This document shows, one piece after another, positions 46,034 to 54,816 of a stretch of 64,000 nt of DNA. Position numbers and translations under genes: made by a program. This stretch comes from Nitrospirillum pindoramense. GTDB lineage: Bacteria > Pseudomonadota > Alphaproteobacteria > Azospirillales > Azospirillaceae. The stretch spans positions 248,001-312,000 of the forward strand of contig NZ_VITR01000008.1 in assembly GCF_007827955.1 (NCBI RefSeq), written 5' to 3'. The number at the start of each line of letters is the position of its first letter. Position 1 is the stretch's first letter. The notes under the pieces were generated by a model. It was not told the origin of the DNA and ran no database searches. It saw only the letters and a list, made by a program, of their open reading frames with translations.

Positions 46034-47169
46034 GTGTCCGCCACGCCGCCAGCCTGACCGATGATGCCGCCCTGGCGGTCGATGACCAGCACGTCGACGG
46101 TGATGGGCGCATCCCCCAACACCCCCACCGCCACGTCCCGCGCCATCGTCGCCACCCGGTCCGCCACGGGCAGGCCGGCGGCATCAGCCAGGTGCAGCAC
46201 CTGCAAGGCGGTGTTGGCGCCCCGCGCCTGGGCCAGCAGGTCGGCGTCGGCGCCAAGATCGGCCAGCACGCCGGCCAGCCAGTCCAAATCAACCGCGTGG
46301 CGCTTGGAATGAAGGTCCATCAGTCCCCGGGCCAGCTTGCCCAGCTTGGCGAAGCCGCCGGCGATGGTCAGGCGCGGCACGGGATGACGGCGCAGGTACT
46401 TGAGCGTGCCGCCGGCGAAATCGCCCATGTCCAGCAGGGCCTGTTCGGACAAGCCATAATGCCGGGCCACCGTCGCCTCCGACGTGCGGCCGGTGCAGGC
46501 GGCGACATGGGGCAGGCCCGCCGCCCGGGCCACGTCCACGCCCCGGTGGATGCTGGCAATCCAGGCGCCGCAGGAATAGGGCACGACGATGCCGGTGGTG
46601 CCCAGCACCGACAGGCCGCCGATAATGCCCAGGCGGCCGTTCAGGGTGCGCCGGGCCAGCGCCTCACCATTGTCGATGCCGATTTCCACCACAAGATCGG
46701 GGGCCAAGTCCCCGACGACCCGGCCAGCAGCCTGGGCCGCCGCCGTCACCGCCGCGCAGATCATGGCGCGGGGCACGGGGTTGATGGCGGGCTCACCCAC
46801 CGGCAGGGGCAGGCCCGGCAGGGTCACGGTACCGACCCCGGGGCCCGCGCGAAAGACGACCCCACCGCCGTCCGCCCCCGCCCAGACCCGGGCCCGCACC
46901 AAGGCGCCATGGGTCACATCCGGATCATCGCCCGCGTCCTTGATCACGCCCGCCTCGGCCCAGCCGTCCCCCCTGGCCGTCACGGCCAGGGCGAAGGCTG
47001 GCTGCTGCCCGCCGGGCAGGGTGATGGTGACCGGATCCGGGAAGTCGCCGCCGAACAGGGCGGCTGTGGCCGCCGCCGCCGCCGCCGTGGCGCAGGCGCC
47101 GGTGGTCCAGCCGGGGCGCAGGTCGCGCCCCACCGTTCCTTCCGCATCGCTATCGCCGTTTCCATCCAT
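46012..47169 (-). CDS. cbiD: C1-methyltransferase CbiD
   Basis: 385 residues. [54 protein letters not shown] and [20 protein letters not shown] define the CbiD family. CbiD methylates C1 of cobalt-precorrin-5B in the anaerobic route; in many alphaproteobacteria it replaces CobF in an otherwise aerobic set, as seems likely here since no cobF is present. Its ATG shares bases with the divergent cobA ATG (CATG at 47167-47170). SD is weak, so a slightly later start is possible. Confidence 0.93.
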   Translation of the reverse strand: MDGNGDSDAEGTVGRDLRPGWTTGACATAAAAAATAALFGGDFPDPVTITLPGGQQPAFALAVTARGDGWAEAGVIKDAGDDPDVTHGALVRARVWAGADGGGVVFRAGPGVGTVTLPGLPLPVGEPAINPVPRAMICAAVTAAAQAAGRVVGDLAPDLVVEIGIDNGEALARRTLNGRLGIIGGLSVLGTTGIVVPYSCGAWIASIHRGVDVARAAGLPHVAACTGRTSEATVARHYGLSEQALLDMGDFAGGTLKYLRRHPVPRLTIAGGFAKLGKLARGLMDLHSKRHAVDLDWLAGVLADLGADADLLAQARGANTALQVLHLADAAGLPVADRVATMARDVAVGVLGDAPITVDVLVIDRQGGIIGQAGGVADTHSPLPR

Positions 47170-47956
47170 GACTGACCCGACCCTGCCGCCCCTAGCCCTT
47201 CCCGTGTTCCAGCCCGGCAGCGTCTGGCTGGTGGGTGCCGGACCGGGCGACCCCGGCCTGCTGACGCTGCTGGCCCTGCATGCTCTACGCCAGGCCGACC
47301 ATATCGTCTACGACGCGCTGGTGGATGAGCGCATCCTGGATTTCGCCAACCCCGGCGCGGTGAGGGAGTTCGCCGGCAAGCGCGGCGGACGGCCCTCCCC
47401 GGCGCAGGAGGATATCAGCCTGCGCCTGGTGGAACTGGGGCGCCAGGGCTTGCGCGTGCTGCGCCTGAAGGCGGGGGACCCCTTTGTCTTCGGCCGGGGG
47501 GGTGAGGAGGCGCTGGCCCTCGTGGCCGCCGGCGTGCCCTTCCGCGTGGTGCCGGGCGTCACCGCCGGCCTGGCGGGGCCCGCCTATGCCGGCATTCCCG
47601 CCACCCATCGCACCGCCAACCAGGCCGTGATCTTGGCCACCGGCCATTCGGCCGGCGGCGGGGCGGACTGGGCGGCCCTGGCCGCGACCAAGGCGCCGCT
47701 GATCCTGTACATGGCCTGGCGCGGCCTGGGGGACATCGCCCAGGCCCTGATGGCGGGCGGCCTGGAGCCGGAAACCGCCGTGGCCGTGATCTGCGACGCC
47801 ACCACCCCCCGGCAGAAGGTGCTGACCAGCACACTGGCCACCTGCGCCCGCGACCTGGCGGACAGCGGGCTGGCGCCGCCAGCCATCATCGTCATCGGCG
47901 CCATCGTGGCCCTGCGCGGCACCCTGGACTGGCTGGGGGTTCCATCTGATGATTGA
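47168..47956 (+). CDS. cobA: uroporphyrinogen-III C-methyltransferase CobA
   Basis: 262 residues. VWLVGAGPGDPGLLTLLALH, DHIVYDALVDERIL, RLKAGDPFVFGRGGEEA and VVPGVTAGLAGPAYAGIPAT are SUMT landmarks, and there is no CysG-type dehydrogenase domain. It makes precorrin-2, the committed step of the pathway. No clear SD. The start overlaps the divergent cbiD start; the stop overlaps cobB by eight bases. Confidence 0.94.
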   Translation: MTDPTLPPLALPVFQPGSVWLVGAGPGDPGLLTLLALHALRQADHIVYDALVDERILDFANPGAVREFAGKRGGRPSPAQEDISLRLVELGRQGLRVLRLKAGDPFVFGRGGEEALALVAAGVPFRVVPGVTAGLAGPAYAGIPATHRTANQAVILATGHSAGGGADWAALAATKAPLILYMAWRGLGDIAQALMAGGLEPETAVAVICDATTPRQKVLTSTLATCARDLADSGLAPPAIIVIGAIVALRGTLDWLGVPSDD

Positions 47957-49280
47957 TCGCTTGGCGCCGGGCCTCATCATCGCTTCCCCCGCCTCGGGCT
48001 CCGGCAAGACCACCCTGACCCTGGGCCTGCTGGCGGCCTTCCGCGCGCGCGGGATCGACGTGCGCGCCGCCAAGTCCGGCCCCGATTACATCGACCCGGC
48101 CTTCCACGCCGCCGCCTGTGGCCACCCCAGCCTGAACCTGGACAGCTGGGCCATGCCGCCAGCCTTGGTCGACAGCCTGGCTGCCCAAGCGTCGAGCGGC
48201 GGGGAGCTGTTGATCTGCGAGGCCCTGATGGGCCTGTTCGACGGCGTGGCCCGGGTGGGCGCCTGGGGCAACGGCGCCACCGCCGACATCGCCGCCCGCA
48301 CGGGCTGGCCCGTGGTGCTGGTGGTGGACGGGCGCGGAGCGTCGCAGTCGGTGGCGGCGGTGGTGAAGGGCTTCGCCACCTACCGGGACGACGTGCGCGT
48401 GGCCGGCGTGGTGCTGAACAACATCGCCAGCCCCCGCCACCGCAACCTGATCGAGGGCGCCATCCTGGCGCTGGGCATCCCCGTGCTGGGCGCCCTGCCC
48501 CGCACCCCCGGCCATGCCCTGCCGGAGCGCCACCTGGGCCTGGTGCAGGCCTCCGAGACCGAGGCGCTGACCGAACGGCTGGCCGCCCTAGGCGCCTGGG
48601 TGGCGGAGCATGTGGACCTGGATCGCCTGGCGGCCCTGGCCGTGCCCTACGCGCCGAGCATCACAACGGCAATGGCCGCCTTGCCGCCACCGGGCCAGCG
48701 CATCGCCCTGGCCCGCGACGCCGCCTTCAGCTTCGCCTATCCCCATGTCCTGGCCGGCTGGCGCGCGGCGGGGGCGGAAATAGTGCCGTTCTCCCCCCTG
48801 GCCGACCAGGCACCCGATTCTGGGGCCGACGCCGTGGTGCTGCCCGGCGGCTACCCCGAGTTGCATGCTGGCCGGCTGGCGGCGGCGCGAACCTTCAAGG
48901 CCGGCATGCACGCCCTGGCCGCCCAGGGTGCCGCGATCTTTGGGGAGTGCGGCGGCTACATGACCTTGGGCGAGATGCTGGTGGACGCGGATGGCCAAGC
49001 ACATGAGATGCTGGGCCTGCTATCCGTCCAGACCAGCTTCGCCAAGCGCAAGCTGCACCTGGGCTATCGCCTCATCACCACCCTGGCCGACATGGCCCTG
49101 GGCCCCGCCGGCAGCCGCTTCCGAGGCCACGAGTTCCACTACGCCAGCGTCCTGACCCCGGGCGCCGACGCCCCCCTGCTGACGGCCGAGGCCGCCGACG
49201 GCACCGACCTGGGCCCCCTGGGGAGCCGGCGGGGCAGCGTCGCGGGGTCGTTTCTGCACTTGATCGCGCGGGAAGGATGA
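47949..49280 (+). CDS. cobB: hydrogenobyrinic acid a,c-diamide synthase CobB
   Basis: 443 residues. N-terminal P-loop ASPASGSGKTTLTLGLLAAF and KSGPDYIDPAFH; C-terminal glutamine-amidotransferase domain with VLPGGYPELHAG and catalytic cysteine in IFGECGGYMTLGE. It amidates the a and c side chains, producing the CobN substrate. It overlaps cobA by eight bases and ends the cob cluster; IS remnants begin 66 bases later. Confidence 0.94.
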   Translation: MIDRLAPGLIIASPASGSGKTTLTLGLLAAFRARGIDVRAAKSGPDYIDPAFHAAACGHPSLNLDSWAMPPALVDSLAAQASSGGELLICEALMGLFDGVARVGAWGNGATADIAARTGWPVVLVVDGRGASQSVAAVVKGFATYRDDVRVAGVVLNNIASPRHRNLIEGAILALGIPVLGALPRTPGHALPERHLGLVQASETEALTERLAALGAWVAEHVDLDRLAALAVPYAPSITTAMAALPPPGQRIALARDAAFSFAYPHVLAGWRAAGAEIVPFSPLADQAPDSGADAVVLPGGYPELHAGRLAAARTFKAGMHALAAQGAAIFGECGGYMTLGEMLVDADGQAHEMLGLLSVQTSFAKRKLHLGYRLITTLADMALGPAGSRFRGHEFHYASVLTPGADAPLLTAEAADGTDLGPLGSRRGSVAGSFLHLIAREG

Positions 49281-49346
49281 CCTGTTACACGTCGACTTGA
49301 GCTTGCTTCCCCTTCGGCGCGAATGAATACATTTGTCCTCAAATTC

Positions 49347-50189
49347 TAACAGGGCACGGAGATAACGGTCGCCGCCCTTGCTGATCCTACCGATGTGTTC
49401 CTTGCCACCGCTGGCCTGGATCCTCGGCGTCAGACCAAGCCAGGCCGCGAAGTGCCGGGCCGACTGGAACTATCGTCCGTCGCCGACGCTGGCGACGATG
49501 GCGCTCGCCGTGATCGGCCCCACGCCCAGAGCCGACGCAAGCCGCCGGCTGGCCGCCGAACTCTTGTGCCAAGCGACGATCCGCGCCTCCACGGACGCGA
49601 TCCGGGTGCTCAAGGTATCGATGTGCTCAAACGCCTCACTGATCGCGGCACGCGCCTCGTCCGGGAGGAGATCGCCGCCAACCTTGTCCATCCGCTGTCG
49701 GAGTTCAGCAATCCGCTGGATGCCTTTGCCCGCGACGATGCCGAATTCCGTCAGCAGTCCGCGTACCGTGTTGATCGCGGCCGTTCGTTGGCGAACAAAG
49801 GCCGCGCGCACGCGATGAAGCGACAGCACGCCTTGCTGATCGAGCGTCTTGACCGGGACGAAGCGCATGTTCGGCCTGGCCACGGCTTCGCAGATCGCCT
49901 CAGCGTCGGCAGCATCCGTCTTGTTCCGCTTCACATACGGCTTGACGTATTGGGGCGGGATTAATCGAACCGAATGTCCGAGGCGGGAGAGTTCACGGGC
50001 CCAATGGTGAGCGGCAGAGCAGGCCTCCATCCCAACCAGGCATTGTGGCAATCTGGCAAAGTACGAAACCAGTTCGCATCGGGACAAGCGACGGCGCAGT
50101 ACCGTCTGGCCGGCATCATCCACACCGTGGATCTGGAAAACGGATTTGGCGAGGTCGAGGCCGATCTTTACAACGGTGGATATGGCAAC
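49347..50189 (-). pseudogene. IS110-family transposase remnant 1
   Basis: Minus-strand reading gives VVKIGLDLAKSVFQIHGV (first DEDD aspartate), KRNKTDAADAEAICEAVAR, LGVGPITASAIVASVGDGR, then an in-frame TAG at 49470-49472. The same frame continues FQSARHFAAWLGLTPRIQAS and KGGDRYLRALL before homology stops near 49347. So there is one nonsense codon and a missing C-terminus; the start codon also appears lost (ATA at 50181-50183 where ATG is expected). Not functional. Confidence 0.85.
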
Positions 50190-50253
50190 ACCTCTGTGGC
50201 TGGAGACGCCCCACTCTACTCCTCAGTTTGGGACGGGGGTGGTCCATGCCATC

Positions 50254-50940
50254 AACCGGGACGCGGAGGCGATCGCGGAAGCGGCGACGCGGCCGACGAT
50301 GCGCTTTGTCGAGGTGAAGACGGAAGCGCAGTCGGACATGCAATCGCTGCACAGGGCGCGGGAGCGTTTGGTGAACGACCGGACCGCGCTGATCAACCAC
50401 CTGCGGGCACTCCTGCTGGAACGGGGCATCACCGTGGCGCAGGGGCGGCGCAAGCTGGAAAAGGAATTGCCCGGCATCCTGGCCGACGAGGCGTTGGGCT
50501 TGAGCCCCCGCATCCGCCAGTTGGTCAGCGATTTGCGTGAGGAATGGCAGGGGCTGGATCATCGGATCGCCGCGTTCGACATTGAGTTTGTCGCCCAGGC
50601 ACGCAACGACGAGACGGTCCGCCGCCTGATCTCGGTGCCTGGCATTGGCAGCATCAACGCGACGGCGCTGGTGGCGGCCGGCCGCCTGGCTGGGGCTGGT
50701 GCCGCGCCAGATGACGACGGGTGGCAAACCCAAGCTGCTCGGCATCAGCAAGCGCGGCAACCGCTACTTGCGCAAGAACCTGATCCACGGCGCCCGGGCG
50801 GTGCTGCCGTTGCTGGTCGAGCGCGACACGCCGCTCGGCCGCTGGGTAAAAGGGTTGCTGGAGCGCGCCCACAAGAACACCGTGGTGGTGGCGCTCGCCA
50901 ACAAACTGGCGCGCATCGCCTCGGCCGTCCTGACGGGTGG
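50254..50940 (+). pseudogene. IS110-family transposase remnant 2
   Basis: Starts mid-protein (NRDAEAIAEAATRPTMRFVE), continues through LISVPGIGSINATALVAAG, then shifts frame near 50675-50685 to AAWLGLVPRQMTTGGKPKLL, GNRYLRKNLIHGARAVLP and AHKNTVVVALANKLARIA. The ~15-residue VGDG..F..R segment expected at the junction is missing, so this is a small deletion with frameshift; the first ~100 residues are absent too. Opposite orientation to remnant 1, about 65 bases away. Confidence 0.85.
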
Positions 50941-51232
50941 ACAGGGCTTCGGTGCGGAGCATGCCGTGGCGGCAAGAGACGAAATTGATCGGCGCGCGGT
51001 CAATGATGCGCACGGTCGCCGGTGTCTGCGGGCGGTAGGACGAGATGACCTGACAGTCGAACGGCAGTGCGGAAACCTGGGCTTTGTCAACGGCCTTCGA
51101 GGCCGGGCCGATTATGAGGACCGAACTGCGCGGATCTCCATCTTGGCCGGGGGCATCGCCCCGAGGCCGGATACGTTGAAGCAGACTGATCAAGGCGGGA
51201 TCGTCAAACCATCTGTGGATGGGACGGGCCAT
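50941..51232 (-). other. unassigned minus-strand open stretch
   Basis: The minus strand from ATG 51232 reads MARPIHRWFDDPALISLLQR, then RSSVLIIGPASKAVDKAQVS and VISSYRPQTPATVRIIDRAP before running antisense into IS remnant 2. It looks protein-like but matches no family I know and lacks an SD. It may be a host gene truncated by the IS, or simply the IS 3' flank. Confidence 0.25.
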
Positions 51233-51247
51233 ACGTTAACAGAAAGC

Positions 51248-51278
51248 GCCTGCGGAGCCTTTTCAGGCATCCGCAGGC
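51248..51278 (-). terminator. terminator downstream of the AAA+ gene
   Basis: GCCTGCGGA-GCC / GGC-ATCCGCAGGC stem with one bulge and a 6-base loop, 24 bases past the AAA+ stop. In the minus-strand transcript it is followed by GCGCTTTCTGTT, a weak T-rich tract. Confidence 0.55.
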
Positions 51279-51301
51279 TGTCCTGGTGTGATCGTGCAGG
51301 C

Positions 51302-52831
51302 TCACTGCATTCCGCCGATGGGGACGAGGACCGCGATGGCGGTTCCATCAGCCGCTGGATCCAGTGACGCCAACTGCTGCATCAGGTCACCCAAGCGCAT
51401 GGACCGCCGCGCCTTCCTGGCGACCCGCCTCGCCCCCCGCACCCACTGCGTCACATGGGCCCCCGTGGCGCCACCCGTGGCGGCGATGGCCGCCACCTGG
51501 AACAGGTCGGCACCGGGCAGGTCCGTCCCCAGATGGTGCCTGAAAATGCCGATCAGCGCCGCCGTGTCCGGTACCGGGATGGTGATCACCCGTTCCAGGC
51601 GGCCGGGCCGCAGCAGGGCCGGCTCGACCACCTCGGGCATGTTGGTGGCCCCGACGACGACCACGCCCTGCCGTCCCTCCACGCCGTCCAAGTGCTCCAG
51701 GAGGGCGTTGACGATCTGGCGCTGGTAGGTGCTGTTGTACCCGTGAGAGCTGGCCGTGCGGCTGGTGAAGCCGTCGATCTCATCAATGAACAGGATGCAG
51801 GGACTGGCCTCGGCGGCCTCGGCGAAGGTGGCGTTCATGGCCTTCAGCATCTCACCCTGGTGTCCCGCCGCTTGCCAGCTGGCGTGGGAGCCGAGGATCA
51901 GCGGCACACCGCAGCTGCGCGCCAGGGCCGCCGCGAACGTGGTCTTGCCCGTGCCCGGCGGGCCGGCCAAAACGACGCCGTGCTCAACCGCATCCCACCC
52001 GATCCGGCCGGCGCGGTAGTCGGCCAAGTCCTCGGCCAACTGACGCCCCCAGGCCACCGCTTCATCCATTCCCGCTAGTTGGTCCAGCGTCGGCCCCGCC
52101 GGAAGTCCTTGAACCTCAGGTGCCGGCGGCGCTTCGGTGGCCGCCTGCATCCGCCGTTGAAAACTCGTCCGCGTGGCAAGGGACTTACGGACCGCGGCCA
52201 GCCAATCGTCGGCTGTGATCCCGTCGTACCACCCTAGTGCCAGGTCGCTGGGGACCACCTGGCTGGCGAAGGGGTCCGGTAGCAGTTCGTAGGGGAAGTT
52301 GGGCCACTGTCCCGTCCGGTCGTCGATGAATTGCATGACCTGCAGGTTTGTCGGCCCCGGCAGCCGGGCCTGCCCGCGCCTCGGCAAGCACCAGAACTCG
52401 AGGGGCAGGTCGTCGGCTGAGAAAGCCACCCCGACCACGCTTCGTCCCTGATGCCAGGCGTCCGTCACCGCAGCACCTGCGGTATCCCACGAAAGGGGGC
52501 CGGGGCTTTCCGGCACCATCCACGGGTCGTCGGTGTGGTCGCCAGTGTCGTCGGCCGTCCGGTTGTTCAGCAGGTGGCGGAGGGCCGCCCGAACCGGCCG
52601 GAGCCAATCAGCACTCGGTACCAGCAGCAACGCGGCGGTCTGGGCATCGGGGATGACTTGGTGGTCACTGCTCTGGGTGCCCCCCAATTGCAGGTCCAAG
52701 TCCGTACCCTCGATCGTGTCCAGGATCATCCGACGGGCGAACTCTACGTCGATGGGCAGGACGGAGTGGGCGGGGGCCGCGTCGAGCAAACGCTCCACAT
52801 CGTCGATGGTGAGGCAGTCAAGATTGTCCAT
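51302..52831 (-). CDS. AAA+ ATPase with a novel N-terminal domain
   Basis: 509 residues. The C-terminal half is a classic AAA module: Walker A GPPGTGKTT (290-298), Walker B CILFIDEID (345-353), sensor-1 VVGATNMPE and arginine fingers R408/R411 (LLRPGRLERV), closest in style to the FtsH/Cdc48/BCS1 groups. No FtsH-type zinc protease motif and no membrane helix follow. The first ~240 residues are acidic and tryptophan-containing and match nothing I know. It starts 3 bases after the metallophosphoesterase stop, with AGGAG inside that gene's end, so the two are coupled. Confidence 0.85.
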   Translation of the reverse strand: MDNLDCLTIDDVERLLDAAPAHSVLPIDVEFARRMILDTIEGTDLDLQLGGTQSSDHQVIPDAQTAALLLVPSADWLRPVRAALRHLLNNRTADDTGDHTDDPWMVPESPGPLSWDTAGAAVTDAWHQGRSVVGVAFSADDLPLEFWCLPRRGQARLPGPTNLQVMQFIDDRTGQWPNFPYELLPDPFASQVVPSDLALGWYDGITADDWLAAVRKSLATRTSFQRRMQAATEAPPAPEVQGLPAGPTLDQLAGMDEAVAWGRQLAEDLADYRAGRIGWDAVEHGVVLAGPPGTGKTTFAAALARSCGVPLILGSHASWQAAGHQGEMLKAMNATFAEAAEASPCILFIDEIDGFTSRTASSHGYNSTYQRQIVNALLEHLDGVEGRQGVVVVGATNMPEVVEPALLRPGRLERVITIPVPDTAALIGIFRHHLGTDLPGADLFQVAAIAATGGATGAHVTQWVRGARRVARKARRSMRLGDLMQQLASLDPAADGTAIAVLVPIGGMQ

Positions 52832-52834
52832 GTT

Positions 52835-53641
52835 TCAGAACTCCTGTTGCAAGCCGTAGGGATCGAAAGAGGGGTTGTGGTCGTGAATGTTGTCGCCATG
52901 GCCACGGGGATTGGCCCACAGGGGCGTGCGGCCGATGGCGAGGTTGGGTGGCGGGTCGTGGATGTGGCCGTAGCACCAGGCATCCGGCTGGTACCGCTCC
53001 ACCAGCCAGTCCAAGTGACTGGCGTAGGCGCAGGACCACCGATCCTGCTGCGCCCACGCCGGCAGGCACCGGGCGGACGGAGCGTGGTGAGTGACCGCGA
53101 TGGTGGGGCCGTTGTGTGGGGTGGCCAGACGGCCTTCCAACCATTCCACCGACTGGTGGTGGAGGGTGGCCGTGTCCAAGGGGCGCAGGCGGCGGTAGCC
53201 GCCCCCGGCCACCCTGATCTGCCGATAATCCCGCATGTGGGGACTGTAGGCGTCGCCCACCAGCATCGCAGCATCCGCTCTGACCAGGCGGTCGTCGGCA
53301 CCGGCGAACAGTCGGACGTCGGTCCACAGGGTACAACCTAGGAACCGGATGCCGTGGACGATGGCCTCGTCCCGTTCCAGCAAGGTCACGCCCTGGCTGG
53401 CCAGCCTGGTCCGCAGCCTATCCATGCCGTCATCGATGCTGCTGCCGAAGATGTCGTGGTTGCCGGCGACGGCCAGGACATGGTCGCACCCGAACACAGC
53501 CCTGGCGTCGGGCCAGGGCAGGCCACGGGCCTTGACGTTCAAATCACCGGCCAGGACGACGATGTGGGCCTGCAGGTCGGTGGGTGGTGTCCAGGGGGCG
53601 GAATCGAGGTGGAGGTCAGAAAAAAGGGCAACACGGACCAT
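52835..53641 (-). CDS. calcineurin-like metallophosphoesterase
   Basis: 268 residues with the full motif set in order: SDLHLD (D9, H11), AGDLN (D33), GNHD (N61-D63), VTHHAPS and YGHIHD near the end. The fold hydrolyses phosphomonoesters, phosphodiesters or nucleic acids; the substrate is unknown. Directly upstream of, and coupled to, the AAA+ ATPase gene, which suggests a two-component functional pair. Confidence 0.88.
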   Translation of the reverse strand: MVRVALFSDLHLDSAPWTPPTDLQAHIVVLAGDLNVKARGLPWPDARAVFGCDHVLAVAGNHDIFGSSIDDGMDRLRTRLASQGVTLLERDEAIVHGIRFLGCTLWTDVRLFAGADDRLVRADAAMLVGDAYSPHMRDYRQIRVAGGGYRRLRPLDTATLHHQSVEWLEGRLATPHNGPTIAVTHHAPSARCLPAWAQQDRWSCAYASHLDWLVERYQPDAWCYGHIHDPPPNLAIGRTPLWANPRGHGDNIHDHNPSFDPYGLQQEF

Positions 53642-53698
53642 GATGGGGCTCCGGAACTGGCCTGGGACAGTGCCCAGGCCAGCGAAGCCCAGGCGCGC

Positions 53699-53752
53699 TT
53701 AAACCGTGGCCTTGGCCACCGGCGGACGTTTGGTTTTGCCGCGCATGGTCAT
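53699..53752 (-). CDS. possible 17-residue basic peptide
   Basis: ATG at 53752 preceded by AAGGAC reads MTMRGKTKRPPVAKATV then TAA. Very basic and proline-containing. It lies 57 bases upstream of the metallophosphoesterase and 23 bases downstream of the membrane-protein stop, same strand. It could be a leader or microprotein; the SD and placement are the only support. Confidence 0.35.
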   Translation of the reverse strand: MTMRGKTKRPPVAKATV

Positions 53753-53775
53753 GATGATTGTCCTTTATCCGGCGG

Positions 53776-54183
53776 TCAGAGTGGGATCGGGATACCGCCC
53801 TGAGCCTTGAACTCGGTAGCGGCGAGGCAATAGTTGAAGTCGGCGAGGAGGGCCGGCAGTAGCAGGAGGCCAAACCCCAGGATGGGGATAGTCAGGATGC
53901 TGAAAACAACGAAGAACGTGACGAAGAGAATGGACCTCTTGAGGTAGTACAGGTCGCCGGAGGGAGTCCTGATCGCCCGGATCTGTCGGCCACTCAGCCA
54001 GTTTCCGTTCCAATAAATGGTTGTATCGCCTTGGGCGTGGACGTTGAGGAAGCTATCCAGCGATTCCGCGATATGAATATTGTTCAGGACGATGTCGCCG
54101 ATCTTCACCACGGAATACTTGCTGAACTTTCCTGCAACGATGCCATTGCCAAGAAGGCTGAGTCTTCCAGTCACTGATCTCAT
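53776..54183 (-). CDS. hypothetical membrane protein
   Basis: 135 residues from the ATG at 54183 (AGGTG upstream). The N-terminal ~85 residues look like a beta-rich soluble domain (SKYSVVKIGDIVLNNIHIAE, TPSGDLYYLKRS). Then two adjacent hydrophobic segments (ILFVTFFVVFSILTI, LGFGLLLLPALLADF). Family not recognised. Same strand as its neighbours; the gap to the lipoprotein gene is 122 bases. Confidence 0.65.
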   Translation of the reverse strand: MRSVTGRLSLLGNGIVAGKFSKYSVVKIGDIVLNNIHIAESLDSFLNVHAQGDTTIYWNGNWLSGRQIRAIRTPSGDLYYLKRSILFVTFFVVFSILTIPILGFGLLLLPALLADFNYCLAATEFKAQGGIPIPL

Positions 54184-54305
54184 GATGCACCTACGTCTGT
54201 CGGGGCGCACGGCGGCCGAACCGGACGGGCTTTCAAGCCGCAAATCCAGGCGGGCCGCCGGCTGGGGCCGGGGGCGGGGAATACGGCAGCCGCCTTGGCG
54301 ACTGC

Positions 54306-54659
54306 CTAGCCTTTGGCTTTGACGAAGGGGACGGAACCGAGCATCGGGACCTCGAGCGTCAGGTCGTTCTTGGTGCGGTGGGCGGTGATGCTGTGACCAT
54401 CGGCTGTGACGATGAACCAGGTGTCGCCATCGTGCTTGTAGCTCACCGGGACGGCAGGAAAGCCGTTGCTGGGGACCATGGCGCCCGCGGTGAACTCGAC
54501 TGTCTCACCGAAGATGGCCGCCTCCTGCTGCTCTTTCGTAGCCGCCTTGGACATCTCCCATTTCCCCAGCACCGGGTTGTTGTCGCCGCAGGCGGTCAGC
54601 AGCAGGCCGACGCTGGCGATTACGGTGAGACGGGCGGTGGTGCGGAGCAGGGAGCGCAT
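54306..54659 (-). CDS. small lipoprotein
   Basis: 117 residues. Signal peptide with lipobox LLTAC-G near residues 20-24, so lipidated at that cysteine and membrane-anchored. The mature part (VLGKWEMSKAATKEQQEAAI, DGDTWFIVTADGHSI) looks like a small beta-barrel; function unknown. Head of the minus-strand accessory set, divergent from the XRE gene at 54816. Confidence 0.7.
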   Translation of the reverse strand: MRSLLRTTARLTVIASVGLLLTACGDNNPVLGKWEMSKAATKEQQEAAIFGETVEFTAGAMVPSNGFPAVPVSYKHDGDTWFIVTADGHSITAHRTKNDLTLEVPMLGSVPFVKAKG

Positions 54660-54795
54660 GGTGGAGGCAATCCGCGTCTGTGGGAGAGGCGTGCAAGGGT
54701 TTGCACGAACCGCGAGTTTCGGAAAATTCTGAAACCGAAGTTACGTGCGGATATCAATGAATATACCGTACGCTAGTCCGTTCCGGCAATATCTT

Positions 54796-54816
54796 TTTCC
54801 GCTCATCATGCGGAAA
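54796..54816. promoter_or_regulatory. palindromic operator at XRE gene 1 start
   Basis: TTTCCGC (54796-54802) and GCGGAAA (54810-54816) form a 7-7-7 inverted repeat whose last base is the first base of the XRE start codon. The position suits autorepression, and possibly control of the divergent lipoprotein gene. Confidence 0.5.
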
